From Sphingobacteriales bacterium 44-61 (lineage in GTDB: Bacteria > Bacteroidota > Bacteroidia > Chitinophagales > Chitinophagaceae), in assembly GCA_001898405.1 (NCBI GenBank), contig MKTW01000001.1, positions 868,001 through 932,000 on the forward strand: a stretch of DNA of 64,000 nt. Reading direction: 5' to 3'. Both the position numbers and the translations under genes were made by a program. Of this stretch, positions 55,450 through 63,701 are shown in pieces; the stretch's first letter is position 1; every line of letters starts with the position of its first letter. Below the pieces are notes generated by a model. It had not been told where the DNA came from. It made no database searches and worked only from the letters and a program-made list of their open reading frames with translations.

Positions 55450-56535
55450 ATGCTGGCTTTGCTGAAAAAAAAGATCGCTGATAAATACTTCTGGATGGAG
55501 ATGCTGTTGCTGGTTTCCATCACCTACCTTATCGCCATCCTCAGTGATGTAGAATACAGCATTTATGAAGAAGGCAGTGGATGGTACTTTATCAATTCTC
55601 TTGAATACCGTCTTTCATTCGGCACTTTCAGCTTTATTCTTTTCGGAACTTATTACTGGGGGTTCGTAAAAAGATTCGTAGATGGCAGGAAGCCACTGTT
55701 ACTGGTAATAAGCCTGCTTGTTTTCATCCCTGTAATGCATTACTACAATCATTACGTTGCTTTATGGAGCATGAGCAAGCTCCCTCTTCTTTCAGAAAGT
55801 TTACGAAAAATCGCAGGAAGGCAATACAAAGCCCAGGAAGGGTTCAAGCTTATTTATGCCTACACGCTTTCTTACCGGTGTTTACCCATGATCGGTTTTG
55901 TTTATCTTATCCGTGCATTAAAACAGGAAGCACAGTTAAAAACACTCAAGGAGCAGCAATTGGTCTCCGAACTTAATTATCTCAAGGCACAGGTGCAACC
56001 TCATTTCTTTTTCAACACGCTGAATAATATCTACGCGCTGGCCATCAAGCAATCAAAAGACACAGCGCCAATGGTGGTACAACTTTCGGAAATGATGCGG
56101 TATATATTATACCAGTCTGCCGAACAAAAAGTGTCTCTGCAACAGGAAGTTGCTTTTCTGCACAGTTATGTGGAGATCGAGCGGATACGGCATCATCAGC
56201 ATATTTCCATCAGCTTTGATGTGCAGGGCATAACCGATACTGCCCGTATCGAACCATTACTCCTGCTTCCCTTCATTGAAAATGCATTTAAACATGGCAC
56301 CCTGGAAGCCGTGGAAAAAGGTAATGTATCTATTGTGCTTTGCCTGGTGGAGAAAGAACTGAGCCTGCAGGTTGCCAACAGCAAGCCTGAAAGAAAAAAG
56401 GAATATGACCCTTGTGGTATCGGTTTGCAAAATGTAAAGAAGCGATTGGAATTACTCTATCATAACCGCCACCAGTTGCAGGTTTCAGAAGATGAACAAA
56501 GCTATGAAGTGAACTTAAATCTTAAACTGGCATGA
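55450..56535 (+). CDS. LytS-type sensor histidine kinase (second)
   Basis: 361 residues. Four spans at about 17-33, 54-73, 82-101 and 138-156, a helical linker, then the His_kinase domain with H185 in QVQPHFFFNTLNNIYALA and the ATPase N-box LPFIENAFKHGTLE followed by GIGLQNVKKRLELLY. The response regulator gene overlaps its end by 4 bases (ATGA), so the pair is translated together. No extracytoplasmic sensor domain; stimulus unknown. The pair is convergent with the TonB receptor gene. Confidence 0.92.
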   Translation: MLALLKKKIADKYFWMEMLLLVSITYLIAILSDVEYSIYEEGSGWYFINSLEYRLSFGTFSFILFGTYYWGFVKRFVDGRKPLLLVISLLVFIPVMHYYNHYVALWSMSKLPLLSESLRKIAGRQYKAQEGFKLIYAYTLSYRCLPMIGFVYLIRALKQEAQLKTLKEQQLVSELNYLKAQVQPHFFFNTLNNIYALAIKQSKDTAPMVVQLSEMMRYILYQSAEQKVSLQQEVAFLHSYVEIERIRHHQHISISFDVQGITDTARIEPLLLLPFIENAFKHGTLEAVEKGNVSIVLCLVEKELSLQVANSKPERKKEYDPCGIGLQNVKKRLELLYHNRHQLQVSEDEQSYEVNLNLKLA

Positions 56536-57218
56536 TCAGGTGTATTATCGTGGATGATGAACCTTTGGCGCAGGAAGTGCTGGAAGCGCATATCAAACGG
56601 TTCGGGCGATTGGAGGTATTTGCCAAATGTCCGAACGCACTGGAAGCGTTCAAAGTGCTCCACAAAGAAAATATCGAACTGATGTTCCTGGACATCCGTA
56701 TGCCGGCCATTAATGGCATTGAGTTCCTGAAATCGCTTAAATCTCCGCCTAAAGTAATATTCACTACTGCTTATTCTGAATATGCGCTTACGGGCTTCGA
56801 GCTCGATGGTATTGATTACCTGCTTAAACCCATCAGCTATGAAAGGTTTGAAAAGAGCATGGAAAAATTATTCCGGATCTATCCGGATGAGAAAATACAG
56901 CAAAAACAGTATACTTACTTTAAAGTGTCCGGCAAACTGATAAAAGTAATGCATACTGAATTGCTGTATGCCCAATCCGTGAAAGACTATATCCTTCTGA
57001 AAACCACTAAAGGAAATCTTCTTACTTATATGACCATGAAGAACCTGGCTGGTCTTTTACCTGCTGATACTTTTGCGCGGGTCCATCGTTCTTATCTTGT
57101 CAATATGAATTGTATCGAAGTGATGGATAAAAACATATTGAAGGTGGCAGGAACAAATATCACTATTGGAGAAAATTACCGCGATAATCTCCAGTTGATC
57201 CGCCGCAATAAAGACTAA
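56532..57218 (+). CDS. LytTR family response regulator (second)
   Basis: 228 residues. Receiver domain with IVDDEP at 6-11, phosphoacceptor D54 in MFLDIRMPAING and Lys in YLLKPISYERFE; LytTR domain from about 125 (YFKVSGKLIKVMHTELLYAQ; RVHRSYLVNMNCIEVMDKNI). It overlaps the kinase gene. The two LytS/LytTR pairs here are clearly separate (30-32 kb and 55-57 kb) and only loosely alike. Confidence 0.93.
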   Translation: MIRCIIVDDEPLAQEVLEAHIKRFGRLEVFAKCPNALEAFKVLHKENIELMFLDIRMPAINGIEFLKSLKSPPKVIFTTAYSEYALTGFELDGIDYLLKPISYERFEKSMEKLFRIYPDEKIQQKQYTYFKVSGKLIKVMHTELLYAQSVKDYILLKTTKGNLLTYMTMKNLAGLLPADTFARVHRSYLVNMNCIEVMDKNILKVAGTNITIGENYRDNLQLIRRNKD

Positions 57219-57230
57219 GCAGGAAACGAC

Positions 57231-59384
57231 TTATAACCTAAGCTTGATACCTCCGTTTATTACAAACCCGTCAACAGGCGCATAAATATCCCTGAAAACA
57301 GGATTATCAATAGTACCTGTATAGATCGGGCCAAATTTAGTCTGGCGTGTATCCGTGAAATTCTCAAAATTGACAAACAGAGAAAATTTCTCCCAGATCT
57401 TTTCTGCCATAAAACCGGTGATCCAGTAAGATTTGCCAAAACTTCCATCACTCAATTGCTGGCGGCTGTAATAATAGGCTTCCAGTCCGATCTTCCATTG
57501 ATCCTCTACTTCATACATCAGTACATTATTGAGCCTGTGACGGGCTGTAAGAGGCAACCAGTGCTTGCTGTTGAAATAAGTATTCGCATCCGTGTAAGTA
57601 TAACCAACGAACAGCTTAAATGCATGATAGGTCAGTTTCAGATTTGTTTCCATTCCCTTTGTATCAACATGACCTGTGGAATTTTCAAACTCCAACATAC
57701 CTCCTCCTGCATTTGTCAATACCAATGGACGGTTCAGCCTGGTATAAAAGAACATATGATTAAGGCTGAATCCCAACTCTCCAAAATTCGTTCTGTAATT
57801 GATATCCGCATTACCTCCAACAGATCTTTCGTTGCGGGTAGTGTGAATATTCACAGGAAGGATGTGCCGGAACTGGTTTCGCTCTGCATCTTCTGTAAAA
57901 ATGGTAGGCGATTTATAGCCATATCCACCGCCTGTACGGAAAGTGATCTTTGGAGTAAACTTGAACATGGCTGCTACTCTTGGCAACAATTCAAATCCAT
58001 AGTCATTTACATAATCACCCCGGAGGCCTGTTTCAAGAGTAAACATATCTGAAACCGACCAGGCATTCTGAACAAAAACACCGACAGTACTATAATAATA
58101 ATCCCTGACAGGATCAGGTGATAAAGGTTTCTCTTTAAGATCGTCTGTTAGCAAGTTAGCGCCAACAACCCAGTCTGCTTGTTCCCCTTTCCTGTTCCAG
58201 GTGAATTCCGAAAAGGAAGATTGCTGCAAAGCATCAAACTGGTAAGCAGGGATAGCAATGGAGCGGTCAAACCGGCTGTAACTGTTCTTCAGTTGAATGG
58301 TGGAGTTTTCATTCAGCCGGTGGGCAATTCCAAATTGGGCAGTGATCCGGTCTGTATTATTTTTCTCAAAAAAGCCTGCTCCTCCATTCTTTATATAATT
58401 CATGTCGCCACCGGTCCTGTCTTCTGTAATATAGCTGATGCCGATATCGGCGGTGGTCTTTTTCCCATAGATAAACATCCGTGGATTAATGGTGTAGCGC
58501 TCAAACTTTGGAATAGCCGTTAATCCAATGTCGGCAGGATCAAAAGCGGCGCTGCTATTGCGGGAGCCAAATACTGTCAATCCTATTTTACCATAGCGCT
58601 CACTATAAAAGCCGCTAAGGTCAAGTCCTTTCGCGGTGGTGGCATTGGCAATAAAGCTGAGTTCCCTTTCATCGCCAGGTGTTTTAGATACAAGGTTCAC
58701 AAGCCCTGCAATCGCGCCACCGCCATACAAAGTGGAAGATGACCCTTTGATCACTTCCACCTGCTGGAGATCAAGCGGAGCGATCTGCAGAAGGGAGAGG
58801 CCACCCGAGAATCCGGCATACAGGGGATAGCCATCCCGGAGTATCTGTGTATACCTTCCATCCAAACCCTGGATGCGTATACCGGAATTATAGGAAGTAG
58901 CAGAGGTCTGTTGCGTTTGAATACCCGTGCTTTCATTCAGTAACATCCGTATATCTCCGGGCTTCATGTTTCCTTTTTCTTCAAGCTCTTCTCCTGATAT
59001 AACTTCTGTCCGGGTAGGCGTGTTGGCAATGGTGCGGCTGGTGCGCGTAGCTGTAACCACCACTTCTTCTTCCTCTTCTTCTTCCGCTGTTTCCATTTCA
59101 ATAACGATCAGGTCAGCTTCTGTCAATGGAAATGTGTAAGTAATGGTCTTATCCGTAAAGCCTACATGAGAAATAGTAAAAGTCTGCACACCATCCGGAA
59201 TATTGGCAAGAACGATCTTACCTGTTGAATCTGCGATCAGCGACCTGTTTTTTTCCTTCCACTGGAGGGTAGCCCCCGGCAAAGGGGATTTATGATCGCT
59301 GATAATCGTTGCTGTAAATGTATGTTGCGCCTGTGCTGAAAAAACAAAGCAGCACAGGACAATGCCTGTCAATAAATATCTCAT
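57231..59384 (-). CDS. TonB-dependent outer-membrane receptor
   Basis: 717 residues. Signal peptide MRYLLTGIVLCCFVFSAQAQ, an N-terminal carboxypeptidase-regulatory-like domain (SPLPGATLQWKEKNRSLIAD; IPDGVQTFTISHVGF), an acidic run then the TonB-box-like EEVVVTATRTSRTIANTPT near 105-120, the plug (PGDIRMLLNESTGIQTQ; QVEVIKGSSSTLYGGGAIAG) and the 22-strand barrel ending in VINGGIKLRL. It imports a metal complex, vitamin or similar small ligand; it has no SusD partner, so not a glycan SusC. A Cys-rich small protein gene precedes it by 45 bases, and a LytS/LytTR pair faces it. Confidence 0.9.
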   Translation of the reverse strand: MRYLLTGIVLCCFVFSAQAQHTFTATIISDHKSPLPGATLQWKEKNRSLIADSTGKIVLANIPDGVQTFTISHVGFTDKTITYTFPLTEADLIVIEMETAEEEEEEEVVVTATRTSRTIANTPTRTEVISGEELEEKGNMKPGDIRMLLNESTGIQTQQTSATSYNSGIRIQGLDGRYTQILRDGYPLYAGFSGGLSLLQIAPLDLQQVEVIKGSSSTLYGGGAIAGLVNLVSKTPGDERELSFIANATTAKGLDLSGFYSERYGKIGLTVFGSRNSSAAFDPADIGLTAIPKFERYTINPRMFIYGKKTTADIGISYITEDRTGGDMNYIKNGGAGFFEKNNTDRITAQFGIAHRLNENSTIQLKNSYSRFDRSIAIPAYQFDALQQSSFSEFTWNRKGEQADWVVGANLLTDDLKEKPLSPDPVRDYYYSTVGVFVQNAWSVSDMFTLETGLRGDYVNDYGFELLPRVAAMFKFTPKITFRTGGGYGYKSPTIFTEDAERNQFRHILPVNIHTTRNERSVGGNADINYRTNFGELGFSLNHMFFYTRLNRPLVLTNAGGGMLEFENSTGHVDTKGMETNLKLTYHAFKLFVGYTYTDANTYFNSKHWLPLTARHRLNNVLMYEVEDQWKIGLEAYYYSRQQLSDGSFGKSYWITGFMAEKIWEKFSLFVNFENFTDTRQTKFGPIYTGTIDNPVFRDIYAPVDGFVINGGIKLRL

Positions 59385-59429
59385 TGCCTGGTTTATAAAA
59401 TGTAAAAATCTTGTTTGCCGAAAATATGA

Positions 59430-59741
59430 TCAGCAATACCGGGGAGGTTGGAATAAAGAGGAATACACTTCTTCTCCGTTAGTAAAAATATAGGTGCTGT
59501 AGCGGGCCGGCAGCGGTTTCAATTGGAAAAAATTAAAGTTGCCTGCTGATATCTCTTCAGAAGCAGCGCAGGAAGCACAAGCTGAGAAGGGAGAGCAAAA
59601 GCAGTTATCCTCTTTTTGACTTCCGGAATGAGTGCTTGTTTGATCGGCTTCGGTAGCGCAATCATCATCACCCGGGCAGCAAGGATAGAACGTACCAGCC
59701 ATGGCAAGAAACAGGAATATGATAGCAGCCCATTTTTTCAC
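59430..59741 (-). CDS. Small Cys-rich secreted protein (DUF6660-like)
   Basis: 103 residues from a GTG at 59741 (GTGAAAAAATGGGCTGC); the frame extends to 59840 over the repeat and is rejected upstream. A hydrophobic N-terminus (WAAIIFLFLAMAGTFYP) is followed by Cys clusters CCPGDDDC and NCFCSPFSACASCAAS. The CSPF-x-ACASC pattern fits DUF6660, small proteins encoded just before TonB receptors in Bacteroidota. It may bind a metal for the receptor encoded next; that is inference. Confidence 0.65.
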   Translation of the reverse strand: MKKWAAIIFLFLAMAGTFYPCCPGDDDCATEADQTSTHSGSQKEDNCFCSPFSACASCAASEEISAGNFNFFQLKPLPARYSTYIFTNGEEVYSSLFQPPRYC

Positions 59742-59814
59742 AGGGCAAATATAATAAAGAAGGAATATTTTTATTCTCTCACTGGTACTGTTCAATTCCA
59801 ACAGTCGATTTTTC

Positions 59815-59919
59815 TCCCACAAAGACAACCAAGGCCACAAAGAATTATCCCCGCATTTCTTACAGGTATAGTAGCGTTACCATAAAACATTCTTTGTGGC
59901 CTTGGTTGTCTTTGTGGGA
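59815..59919. repeat. Palindromic intergenic repeat, family 1, copy 3
   Basis: Perfect 31-base arms 59815-59845 and 59889-59919 (core TCCCACAAAGACAACCAAGG), loop 43 bases. It lies between the divergent Cys-rich protein gene and the outer-membrane barrel gene, in a 444-base space that otherwise holds AT-rich sequence and a 12-base palindrome AATAGCGCTATT (60121-60132), possibly a regulator site. Confidence 0.85.
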
Positions 59920-60185
59920 AAATACCAAAGGGAGCCGTCACTACTCTCATTCCGGGCAAACCCAAAACGGCAAAGCAAAATGCAATAACATAATAAACCC
60001 AGAAATGTTTGAAGTCTTGAATAATTAACTGATCAATAAGATTCTTGTTCCGAAAAAGACAAAAAAAACAGACAAACAGACATTTTCCGGTACATGGTCA
60101 GTAGCGAATTTTGTTCCCGAAATAGCGCTATTAAGATCATTATACAGTAACAGACGAGATTTAATGTCAAAGAAATATTTTAATT

Positions 60186-60830
60186 ATGAAGAAAAGACTA
60201 TTAAGCGTTATCGCTATCGCATTACTGGCTTCTGCCAGTACACTCAATGCTCAGGAAAAATGGACAGTAAGCGTGAAGGGAACTCCTCTGCTGAGCTGGA
60301 TGCACAATTCAGATGATAAGGACCTTCCAGGTTTTGATAGCAAAAGTAAATTTGCCGCCAACTTCGGACTTGGCGTTGAATATGCGTTCACTAAAAATAT
60401 AGGTATCGGCCTTGACGCCTTGTATTCATTGCAGGGAAGGAAATTTGATTATTCCGGGACAGAAGTCAACCAGAAAAATAATTACATCAAAGTTCCCCTA
60501 TACGTTACTTACACCACACCGTTGAGCCAGGGTGTTTCTTTTACTGGTAAACTCGGCCCTCAATTAAGCATCCTCACCGATTCAAAAATAGAAGCTGGCA
60601 ACCAGGAAACAGATACAAAAGATCAGTTTAAAGACCTGACTTTTGGTGGCATGGCCAATGCTGGTTTTGATTTTGCTTTATCAAAGAATATATTCCTGAA
60701 CACCGGAGTACGATTTGACTATGATTTCACCAATGCAGAAGATAAGGGCTATGCAGGCTATCCCGCTGGCCGTGCCAAAACCTATAATTCTTCTTTGGGT
60801 CTCGAAGTCGGTCTTAAATACAGGTTCTGA
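60186..60830 (+). CDS. Outer-membrane beta-barrel protein (porin family/OmpX-like)
   Basis: 214 residues. Signal peptide MKKRLLSVIAIALLASASTL, then alternating hydrophobic strands: FAANFGLGVEYAFTKNIGIG, YIKVPLYVTYTTPLSQGVSF, LTFGGMANAGFDFALSKNIF, and a last strand LGLEVGLKYRF with C-terminal Phe, the usual barrel-assembly signal. About eight strands, so a small barrel. Function unknown. It follows repeat copy 3 and is terminated by the hairpin at 60912-60935. Confidence 0.85.
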   Translation: MKKRLLSVIAIALLASASTLNAQEKWTVSVKGTPLLSWMHNSDDKDLPGFDSKSKFAANFGLGVEYAFTKNIGIGLDALYSLQGRKFDYSGTEVNQKNNYIKVPLYVTYTTPLSQGVSFTGKLGPQLSILTDSKIEAGNQETDTKDQFKDLTFGGMANAGFDFALSKNIFLNTGVRFDYDFTNAEDKGYAGYPAGRAKTYNSSLGLEVGLKYRF

Positions 60831-60911
60831 CCAAATTTACTTTCGTAGGTGGTAGATTCAGGCAGGTTCATACAGTTCCTTCACGCGATTGAACTTGCCT
60901 TTTCAGGGAAA

Positions 60912-60935
60912 AAAGGCCAGATGATTCTGGCCTTT
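60912..60935. terminator. Bidirectional terminator between barrel and CHAD genes
   Basis: AAAGGCCAG (60912-60920) and CTGGCCTTT (60927-60935) with a 6-base loop; T runs flank it on the minus strand (TTTTTTCCC). It ends 5 bases from the CHAD stop at 60940 and 82 bases after the barrel stop. Confidence 0.75.
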
Positions 60936-60939
60936 CCTT

Positions 60940-61758
60940 TTATACAAGCTTGATTGCTGTTCGCAATTTTTTAACCAGCGCCCTTTTCATTCCTGTCTTT
61001 TCCTTTATCCATTGCTGTTTTAACTCATCAAGAAGCTTTTTAGTTGGAAGCGCAACGCGCTTTATCCAATAAGCTTTTAATAAGCTGATAGAAGTGCACC
61101 GGTCCTGGAATGCGCCCAGTTCATCAAGCAATACAGCAATAAACTTCTCATCCTGCCCCTTCCAGATACTGGCAGACAGCACCCTGAATTCTTTTCCTTC
61201 ATATTCCTTCAGGTTATAAAACAGGTCCTTGAGATGTTTCCTGATCGAATGTATATTATCATCGCTAAAATGTCCCGAAGCCAGAATAGCATATACGGAG
61301 CTCCATTTATCTTCGACAAAACGATGGAAATCATTCTTCAGAAATTTTTCGGGTAAACCTGCATTTGTTTTCTTCTTGCTTTCCTGCACCGGCTTTTTGG
61401 ATAGAATGTCCTGGAGTTCCGGCTCTGCTTTACCGATCTCCGTTTGCAATAAATCAAGGTAGGGATTTATTCTCCCTCTATCCTTTTTTACTGCTTCCTT
61501 TATTCTTTCCTGCTGCAGTTGCAGATCACGGACAGTACCATACAGGGAGTACAGTTGTTTTAATTTCTTTGAAACCTTTATTTCTTCCTTTACACGGGGG
61601 CTTGAGGACAACATTCTGAAGAAAGCTCTCAGCCTTTTATATTCCACTCTTAACTGATGGATCTCTTCCCCATCCATCTCTTTTGCTATCCTGTCAAGAT
61701 GCTTTTGGATCTTTCTGTAATGATTGGTTGATATATGCTTAAGTTCTTCTTTTTTCAT
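60940..61758 (-). CDS. CHAD domain-containing protein
   Basis: 272 residues, very rich in Lys and Arg with helical repeats: LRVEYKRLRAFFRMLSSSPR, SIRKHLKDLFYNLKEYEG, DELGAFQDRCTSISLLKAYW. The conserved His/Arg residues of CHAD domains (HQLRVEYKRLRA; IRKHLKDL) are visible. CHAD proteins bind polyphosphate, often at polyphosphate granules. No polyphosphate kinase gene is adjacent. It is the last of a minus-strand series after the AraC gene, but spacing to the DUF1801 gene (54 bases) leaves the operon open. Confidence 0.85.
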   Translation of the reverse strand: MKKEELKHISTNHYRKIQKHLDRIAKEMDGEEIHQLRVEYKRLRAFFRMLSSSPRVKEEIKVSKKLKQLYSLYGTVRDLQLQQERIKEAVKKDRGRINPYLDLLQTEIGKAEPELQDILSKKPVQESKKKTNAGLPEKFLKNDFHRFVEDKWSSVYAILASGHFSDDNIHSIRKHLKDLFYNLKEYEGKEFRVLSASIWKGQDEKFIAVLLDELGAFQDRCTSISLLKAYWIKRVALPTKKLLDELKQQWIKEKTGMKRALVKKLRTAIKLV

Positions 61759-61811
61759 ACAAGGATCGTTCCCATTTTTATGCCGCCCTTTTCAGAAACG
61801 GGATAGAAACA

Positions 61812-62258
61812 CTAACCTTTCCGGGTAATTTTAGAGATCGTTTGACCAACAGATTTTGCCGGCTTCTCCATATACTTAATAGCAAAATCTACCGCTGATC
61901 GCACCAGGTCTTTGGTCTTTTTATTCCGGTAATCTGTAGGGGCTTTCACGGGGATATGCCGTATCAGGTTTCCTGTTCCGGTCAGGAGCTTATGAGGATC
62001 ATTGAGCAAAGTGCCTTTATGAAACCCAAGATTCAGATGATTCGTATATACCGGTATCATGCAAAACCCATCGGCAAGTTTATCTGAGATGGAAAATACG
62101 GCCGTGAGGGCATGTGTATGATACAACAGTTCGTTACTGTCAGGATAAATTTCAAGAATATACGATCTCAGGTCTTTGAACAGTTTGATCAGGTTTTGCT
62201 CTTTCAATTCCAAAAGAAAACGGAAGTCGGGATGTATATCGCGGGATTTACTCATCAT
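61812..62258 (-). CDS. DUF1801 domain-containing protein
   Basis: 148 residues from the ATG at 62258 (a second ATG at 62255); the frame extends to 62294 over the preceding gene. Core motifs IPVYTNHLNLGFHKGTLLN, DPHKLLTGTGNLIRHIPV and the C-terminal VRSAVDFAIKYM fit DUF1801 (YdhG-like). Function unknown. It lies 2 bases after the VOC gene upstream, which indicates one transcript. Confidence 0.85.
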   Translation of the reverse strand: MMSKSRDIHPDFRFLLELKEQNLIKLFKDLRSYILEIYPDSNELLYHTHALTAVFSISDKLADGFCMIPVYTNHLNLGFHKGTLLNDPHKLLTGTGNLIRHIPVKAPTDYRNKKTKDLVRSAVDFAIKYMEKPAKSVGQTISKITRKG

Positions 62259-62260
62259 GC

Positions 62261-62644
62261 TTATTTTGCTCCGGCGTCTGTTTGCATAGCGCATACAAGA
62301 TTGCCTTCGGTATCAAGGAATTTTATGATCCATCCTACATAGGGTATAGCGGTTTTGGGCATCAGGATCTGCCCTCCTTTATACTCTACCTTTTTAATAA
62401 TATCCTCAATATCTGCTACACTAATTGTACATTCCAGGCCGACCAGTTTTTCTTTCACTGGTGAATACTTTCTGGATTGCAGGGCACCGATCAACTCTCC
62501 TTTATCCGTTTTGTCAGCTTTTATTTGCAGAAAGTCAGCGGGGCCATAAGAGGCAAATCCCCAATCAAATACTCCTTCATAAAAACTCTTTGCCCTTTCC
62601 ATATTGTCAATGTGAATGGCAAAATGTGTCAATTTGTTTGGCAT
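62261..62644 (-). CDS. VOC family protein (glyoxalase/bleomycin-resistance fold), copy 1
   Basis: 127 residues with two beta-alpha-beta-beta-beta units: LTHFAIHIDNMERAKSFYEG and ECTISVADIEDIIKKVEYKG, ending VGWIIKFLDTEGNLVCAMQ. The metal-binding His/Glu set is partly present. Such small VOC proteins usually act as glyoxalase-like or drug-binding proteins; no substrate can be assigned. Member of the minus-strand group with DUF1801 and the second VOC gene. Confidence 0.85.
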   Translation of the reverse strand: MPNKLTHFAIHIDNMERAKSFYEGVFDWGFASYGPADFLQIKADKTDKGELIGALQSRKYSPVKEKLVGLECTISVADIEDIIKKVEYKGGQILMPKTAIPYVGWIIKFLDTEGNLVCAMQTDAGAK

Positions 62645-62669
62645 GTTGTCTGGTTTATGGTTTTGGCAT

Positions 62670-63113
62670 TTACATTTCCTTTGGCTGCGTTACGCTGAAC
62701 CAGTTGCCGCAACCATCAAACATTACAGCTTCAATTCCGTAAAACTGCTCCCTGGGTTCTCCTTTAAATTGAACGCCTTTTGCTTTCAGTTCTTCATAAG
62801 TAGCGCGGCAATCGTTGGTATGCATAACACCTGCGCCCATTATTCCTTTTTCCAGCAACACTTTAAACGCATCGCGGCTTTCCTGGTCCAGTCCATCAGG
62901 ACAGGCATCCGACTTCACCATACTTTCATGCAGTACAGCCATCAACACCACTTCGAGATCCGGTTGATCCGGCGGGTTAACAGTAAGCCAACGGTAGCCA
63001 TTTCCCATAGTAGCATCGGTGTTCACCTTAAATCCTAATTTGTTTACATAGAAGTCATACGCTTTTTCCTGGTCAAGGACGAACAGAGTGGTGTGGGAGA
63101 GTTTTGTGATCAT
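62670..63113 (-). CDS. VOC family protein, copy 2
   Basis: 147 residues. TTLFVLDQEKAYDFYVNKLG and VMHTNDCRATYEELKAKGVQ mark the two halves, with FYGIEAVMFDGCGNWFSVTQ at the end; the middle has LEVVLMAVLHESM. Glyoxalase-like fold, substrate unknown. It follows the AraC gene by 70 bases in the same direction, so AraC-VOC-VOC-DUF1801 may form a transcript. Confidence 0.85.
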   Translation of the reverse strand: MITKLSHTTLFVLDQEKAYDFYVNKLGFKVNTDATMGNGYRWLTVNPPDQPDLEVVLMAVLHESMVKSDACPDGLDQESRDAFKVLLEKGIMGAGVMHTNDCRATYEELKAKGVQFKGEPREQFYGIEAVMFDGCGNWFSVTQPKEM

Positions 63114-63183
63114 ATTATTGATTTAATAAAGTGAAGATAAAAGCGGGCAGGAAAAACGGCTTCTCGAATCTTGCTTTTTTTTA

Positions 63184-63615
63184 TCAAACACCTGCTGGCG
63201 ACCCATCTATTTTATATTGTTCAATAAAGCAGTGAGGAATGAACCGCCTGGGTTGTTCCTTAGCCAGTTTCTTTTTCAACCAGGCTATGTTCCGGTAATA
63301 CTGTGGAGAGTACCCGTTTTGCTTACTGAACAAAGAACTGAATGAGCCGGGGCTTTCAAAACCGATCATGTTGCAAACTTCCGTGATACTGATGCCTTCT
63401 TTGGCCAGCAACAGTTTCGCTGCTTCCACACGGGTTTGCGTCACATATTGATGGGGTGTTTTTTTATAAATGCGGGTAAAGAGGCGGTGAAAATGGAATC
63501 TCGATAAAAGGGCCTGTCTGGATATCCTGTCAAGGTCAATTGACTCATGATAGTTTTGGTCAATAAACACTTTGGCAGCAGCAATACGCTGATATATGTC
63601 GGTTGTTAGTTGCAC
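63184..63615 (-). CDS. AraC family transcriptional regulator (HTH-only)
   Basis: 143 residues, a bare AraC double helix-turn-helix: IDLDRISRQALLSRFHFHRL then ITEVCNMIGFESPGSFSSLF, followed by a basic C-terminal tail (LKKKLAKEQPRRFIPHCF). No ligand domain. It probably regulates the VOC/DUF1801 genes that follow it on the same strand. The terminator of the ABC permease gene lies between it and its upstream neighbour. Confidence 0.85.
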   Translation of the reverse strand: MQLTTDIYQRIAAAKVFIDQNYHESIDLDRISRQALLSRFHFHRLFTRIYKKTPHQYVTQTRVEAAKLLLAKEGISITEVCNMIGFESPGSFSSLFSKQNGYSPQYYRNIAWLKKKLAKEQPRRFIPHCFIEQYKIDGSPAGV

Positions 63616-63650
63616 TTGAACCTTAATTTAGACCAATTCCACCAAAAAAT

Positions 63651-63683
63651 AAAGCCTGCAGGATAATATTTCCTGCAGGCTTT
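63651..63683 (-). terminator. Terminator after the ABC permease gene
   Basis: AAAGCCTGCAGGA (63651-63663) and TCCTGCAGGCTTT (63671-63683), 13 perfect pairs with a 7-base loop, followed on the minus strand by ATTTTTTGG. It begins 18 bases after the permease stop. Confidence 0.85.
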
Positions 63684-63701
63684 TGACTATTTCTTTCAGC
63701 T

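Noticed and set aside
55355-55465. 36-codon open frame ahead of and overlapping the second LytS kinase
   Set aside because: It starts with ATG and overlaps the kinase start by 16 bases, but composition is unremarkable, there is no second copy for comparison and no attenuator structure, so a leader peptide cannot be supported.
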